Assembly: GCA_016098155.1 (NCBI GenBank)
Contig: JAAAJB010000373.1
Coordinates: forward strand, 1 to 34,816
Direction: 5' to 3'
Source of the DNA: Actinomortierella ambigua
Taxonomy: Eukaryota; Mortierellomycota; Mortierellomycetes; Mortierellales; Mortierellaceae
DNA length: 34,816 nt
The notes beneath the pieces were generated by a model that saw nothing but the letters and a program-made list of their open reading frames with translations, made no database searches and was not told the origin of the DNA. This document shows, piece after piece, positions 30,826 to 34,816 of this stretch. The translations under genes were made by a program, and so were the position numbers. Each line of letters begins with the position of its first letter. Position 1 is the first letter of the stretch.

Positions 30826-33409
30826 TCACAAGGTGCTCGATGGGATAACACGGTATTTGTCGGCAACCCAGACACTTTGGTAAGAGGATGAGAAAGGTGA
30901 CTCGGGAGGAACCTGAGCATGGGCCCCTTTGAGCTTAATCTCGCGAAAAGGTGCATGAATCTCAACTCGGTCCATCACCTTCAACGTTGACCATTGGAAG
31001 GTGTTGGAAAATAAGACGTAAATGTAACGTGCACTGTCTTCTTCCTGTTCTGTTGCTTCTCCTCCGGGGTGATTGAGATCGATCTGCTTCAATAGCTCGA
31101 TTGGGCCCGGTTGGACATCAGGCCACGCTGAGGGGCTACTCGCCACCGAGGAGATGGACTCCATCGTCTCCGATCGTTCAAAGAAGGCGCGGGCGGATGC
31201 CTTTTCCGATGAGCCTTGTTGGATCAGGTCGCTCTCAAGGTCGATCACCTCCACCGCTTGTTCGCTTGGAAACTTGGGCTCCTTCGCAGCGACAGTATTC
31301 TTCTCGGTCGGTTCCAGGCGTTCATTCCATTGGACATCGTCATCACTCGTAGCCAGTGCCGCGTCCGTCGACCCCGAGACGAGCTCTGGTGATGCACGGG
31401 TCGACATGACCGTAACAACATCGGAGGAGGGGGAGTCGCCTTCAAGCTGATGGTGGCGTTCATCTTGCCAATCTTGATCAACGTCGTTAAGACCGTCTTC
31501 AGATCCTTGCGAGCTAGGCATCACCATGCTCTTGTTGCCTCTGTTGGTGGGGACATTCGCCATCTGAGAAGCGAGCATGGAGGGGTTGAAATGCTCCAAC
31601 TCTTCAAGGATTCTTTGCCGTGCCAAAGGTTGTGTGCCCATCTCGGACCCTTGCGAGCTTGCCAGAAACGCGAGTCGCTCCAAATCTGTGTGTAATCCTG
31701 CAATGGAGTCGTCTGGCTGGTGCGATACGGGTAGATGGCCCGAGATACTGGCATCTTCCAACACACATTCGAGCGTCAGTGGTTTGTCGTCTTCCAATGC
31801 AAGGTCCAGCAAAGAGTGATCGCGTTCCTTCATGGACGAATCCCTCGTTGATATGTGGATGTCATCTTTGTCAAGATTCGCCTTGTTATCGGAAAGATCC
31901 TCGTCAGAAGGTTTAAGTGGGGGTGAATCTGGGACGACATAAACATTCTCTGGCGATGGCTCTCGTGGCGGTGACAGGCGGTCGACTATACGGGTTGTTG
32001 GTGAAAGCACGCGGCATTTGCTGAGCAGAACGTTATGATCGCGAAAGAGCGTGATGATCTGTACCGTGGCTTGTGGAACAGAGTCTTCAAAGACCTTGAC
32101 TGGAAATTTAGTCGGCAAAAAAATAAACCACAGTTAGTTCCAGAGAGCCCTTGGTGCATTTCTGGCAACATCAATCCGAAGGATGGGGTCTCGAACTCTA
32201 CCACGTAAAAGATGTACTGTAGCCCACGTCCTGTGTTCAAAGCTCTCCTTGTCATAAAATTTCATGAACTTGAAGGCGTATCCATTACTAGTCAGAAATC
32301 GGAAAAGCGTGAAGGTTCTTTTAATGAGCAAGTCTTGTGAAAAAAAAAATCCATTCAAGCCACGCAGCCCACTATCGAGGTACTGAAACAACCTACTTGG
32401 CAATGGGCGGAGTAAATCTGACCTTTTTCTTTCCTTGTTGTGTCGATACCGTAGCCATGGGGGGTAAGACGATGTTCTTTGCAAGTTCTGACGTAGTACG
32501 ACCCCTAGACGAGGTTTGCGCCGGTGAAGGTGCAGGCGTAGGTGTTGCTGATACCGATAGGAGCCTCGACTTGTTGACAGGACCACCTTGCTGAAGAATG
32601 GATGGTGGCTGTTGCGGGATATTCAGTTGTGATGCTGTGCTGGGTGCCAGGTGCGGGCGATGCTGAAGAGTTGAGCCTCGTCCACCAGGGCGAGGTGTGG
32701 AGGGTGGGAGAGCGAATCGCCGTGAGAGTTGAGATAGAGTGGCCTTGCGCCGATCCGCAAGATTGAGCGATCCTCCGTGTTGTGACAAAGATCCGGTGGT
32801 GTGGCCAAGGCTGGTTCTGTGGAGCGACTGCGATGGTGTCGCTGAGAAGTCTGAAATATCCAATGACTCGAGTGTACGTGAATGTCCATGACCACGACCA
32901 CGACCATGACCAGTGTGCCGTAAGGGAGGTTGCGACATAGGCGGTGTCTCTGCTGGCGGCCTTGATGCAGCTGCTGAGTGGGGCACTGGGTACTAGAGAG
33001 TCGTGATATTGGAGCCTGTTGAGTTTCATGTCTCCAAGACGGGACAAGACCTGCTCTTGGAAAAGCCTTTGATAAATGTTCGTACCTGCTGGGGCATGGT
33101 ATCCAGTTGAGGGTATTTGCGCTTGTTGGCCGACCGATCCTGGGCCGAGCGAGGCCTCGGGATCGTGTCACTCTCAGTTGGGTGTTGACTGTTCGCTGAG
33201 TGCGTGTGCGGTACATGGGTGGTTGGGAGTGTTGCATGAGCGCGATGGTCAGCATTGGGACCAACATGCGCATGCATGGGTCGAGTGGATGAAGGTGTGG
33301 ACATGGACGACAGTCTCTCGCGTTCTACGTAAGCTGGGCCTCGTGTCCTGGTTTGAACTCCTGGCTCTGGTTCTCCTGGTTCTCTTGCAGTCCTGGTGGA
33401 AACTGGCAT
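30826..33409 (-). CDS. Largely disordered protein with RVxF- and SIM-like motifs (759 aa), unknown family
   Basis: Exons are 33409-33086, 32992-32397, 32287-32202 and 32099-30826. The third intron removes an in-frame TAA and has an ACTAAC branch-point match. The N-terminal 300 residues are rich in Pro, Ser, Thr, His and Arg, and carry KKVRF (297-301), a match to the PP1-docking RVxF pattern. A compact segment at about 308-370 (YAFKFMKFYD, VQIITLFRDHNVLL) may be folded. An acidic Ser-rich middle contains AVEVIDLESD (core 620-624), resembling a SUMO-interacting motif. The C-terminus (STLKVMDRVEIHAPFREIKL to VWVADKYRVI, about 705-754) has the strand pattern of a small beta-barrel such as an OB fold. 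Such features would suit a nuclear scaffold or DNA-transaction protein, but no family is recognised. The second intron's acceptor is the least certain junction. Confidence 0.65.
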
Positions 33410-33670
33410 TGGCGAGGGGGTGTTGGTGGAAAGTGGCGATGGGTCTATGAGAGACGGCCGAACGGAGCGGAGAAACAAAAAAAAAAGAGGTTTCTTTCCA
33501 TTAACCCTGCTGGATGGGAGCATGTTGCCACCAACATTGGTTTGACACACCCCTCTTCTCCTTTTCAGAACGTCAGCACAGGCAAAGTAAGACCTTTTTT
33601 TTTTTTTCTCTTTCTCACTTTCTATCGCCCCCTTGCACACACATTGCACACACCCTTTGTGTCTCTTTTC

Positions 33671-33697
33671 TCTCACTCTCACTCTCACTCTCACTCT
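33671..33697. repeat. CACTCT hexanucleotide repeat
   Basis: About four CACTCT units are followed directly by a poly-T run, in the cullin-3 upstream region. Confidence 0.85.
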
Positions 33698-33900
33698 TTT
33701 TTTTCTCAGGCTCTTTTTTCCCCCCTGCCCTGACCAACTGCACCCCTCCCCCTCACTCATTCATCTCATTCCATTCCCCCACCTCCCCCCCACCCCACAC
33801 ACCACACACTGTCTATTGTTTCGTTCAGGTGGCTCACCGCTTCAGCATTGCCGTCTCCTTTGTCTCCTTGAATCAACTCTGCCCTCGACTCTGTCCTTCA

Positions 33901-33959
33901 GTCTACCTGCCTGCCTGCCTGTCTGTCTACCTGTCTGTCTGCCTGTCTGTCTGTCTGTC
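33901..33959. repeat. CTGC/CTGT/CTAC tetranucleotide repeat in the cullin-3 leader
   Basis: About fourteen CTGY-type tetranucleotides lie 34 bp before the ATG and are probably part of the 5' leader. Length changes here would alter the leader without touching the protein. Confidence 0.88.
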
Positions 33960-33992
33960 GCTCACAATTCCTCACTTTTCAACACTCGCATC

Positions 33993-34816
33993 ATGTCGGC
34001 CATGAAGCCTCGTGTGGCCACGCGAGGCAAGATTCGCGTTCCCAGCAGATCGGTAGGAGAATGAGGCTCACCTGAATGAATGCACCGTGTCGCGAAACAA
34101 GCAAAGAGGTTCTCCCATTGCTCATGTCGTGTCGACCTTTTCTGCTTCTGCTCTACTCTGTTCTTCTCTTATTGTTTGTAGCTGGCCATGAGTGAGGTCT
34201 GGGACAAGTACTGGCCTATCCTCTCAAACGCCATTATCACCATCCAACAGATGCAGAGCTCTACTTTATCCTTTGAGGAAAACTTTCGCAGCACCTACCA
34301 TCTTGTGACCTACCGTCAGGGCGAGCGCACGTACAATGGTGTAAAGGACCTCATCCAAAAGTTCCTGCAGGTGGAGGTGCGAGACAAACTAGTGCCCCTG
34401 CTGGACGTGGTGGAGCGCTCGGAGCAAGGTGTGCATCTGCTCAAGACGTTGCGAGAGATCTGGCTGCACCACATGACATGCATCATGCTGATGGGTGACA
34501 TCCTCCTGCACCTGGATGCCAACTATGTTCCGCAGAACAAGATGCTCAAGACCTTTGAGATGGGCCTTGTCCTGTTCAGGAACATTGTCGTCCGCTCGAC
34601 CGAGAACCCCATCCTGACCACACTGCAGACCATCCTGCTCGACCAGATTAAGCAGGAGCGCGAGGGCATCTCCATCGATCGCAGCACCGTGAAATCGTGC
34701 ATCGGCATCTTGCTCGAGCTGCCCGAGGAGCGTCCCAACACCTACGTATACGACACCGACTTCCAGCCTGCCTTCTTGGCCCAAAGCACAAACTTTTACA
34801 GGATCGAGAGTGAAAA
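33993..34816 (+). CDS. cul3: Cullin-3, N-terminal part (cut by window edge)
   Basis: Exon 1 is 33993-34052 (20 codons), the 129-bp intron ends at TTTGTAG, and exon 2 starts at 34182 and is still open at the edge; 231 residues are visible. Exon 1 encodes a basic N-terminal extension (RGKIRVPSRS) reminiscent of the CUL3 extension that supports BTB-protein binding. Exon 2 starts the first cullin repeats: KYWPILSNAI, LSFEENFRSTYHLV, then GDILLHLDANYVPQNK, ILLDQIKQEREG and TDFQPAFLAQSTNFY. These match CUL3 landmarks (SGLSFEELYRNAYTMV, DILMYMDRVYVQQN, DFEAPFLEMSAEFF) better than other cullins. It scaffolds a ubiquitin ligase that recruits substrates through BTB adaptors. The cullin homology domain and neddylation site lie beyond the window. 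Confidence 0.9.

Larger units (their letters stand above)
33410..33992. promoter_or_regulatory. Shared divergent promoter region
   Basis: The 583 bp between the two start codons must hold the promoters of the minus-strand disordered protein and of cullin-3. From about 33580 to 33960 the plus strand is almost continuously pyrimidine-rich, a common leader style in this window. No TATA box is evident on the cullin side. Confidence 0.55.

Overview
The window looks like nuclear DNA of an early-diverging filamentous fungus, most likely a mortierellalean (Mortierellomycota). The evidence is short GT-AG introns of about 95-280 bp, pyrimidine-rich leaders, abundant CT/GA microsatellites, a decayed F-box/LRR gene of the kind expanded in that group, and a tandem coronin-7 gene. 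The taxonomic placement is inference; the gene structures below were read by splicing the open frames by eye.

Left part (1-9.2 kb), gene-poor accessory DNA: a TATA-driven small secreted cysteine-rich protein (199-486), a second small secreted cysteine-rich protein on the minus strand (2793-3044) with a decayed tandem paralogue beside it (about 1800-2300), an F-box/LRR pseudogene (4085-5754) and a two-exon secreted basic protein (7287-7962).

Central and right part (9.2-34.8 kb), conserved cellular genes: coronin-7 (minus, 9293-13087, seven exons), a basic amino-acid permease (plus, 15032-17081), a DUF4097-like beta-repeat protein (minus, 17360-20634) convergent with the permease, an HMT1/ABCB6-type half ABC transporter (plus, 24494-28122), a largely disordered protein with PP1- and SUMO-binding-like motifs (minus, 30826-33409), and, divergent from it, the 5' part of cullin-3 (plus, 33993 to the edge). 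There is no operon-like organisation. Coronin-7 is a known CUL3-KLHL20 substrate in animals, but their presence in one window is not evidence of linkage.

The structure least explained by genes is a run of six back-to-back hairpins (28303-28427) downstream of the ABC transporter, followed by a diverged direct duplication of non-coding DNA (28440-29250 and 29728-30380) with a 103-bp core about 94% identical. I found no tRNA, rRNA, CRISPR array or intact transposon.
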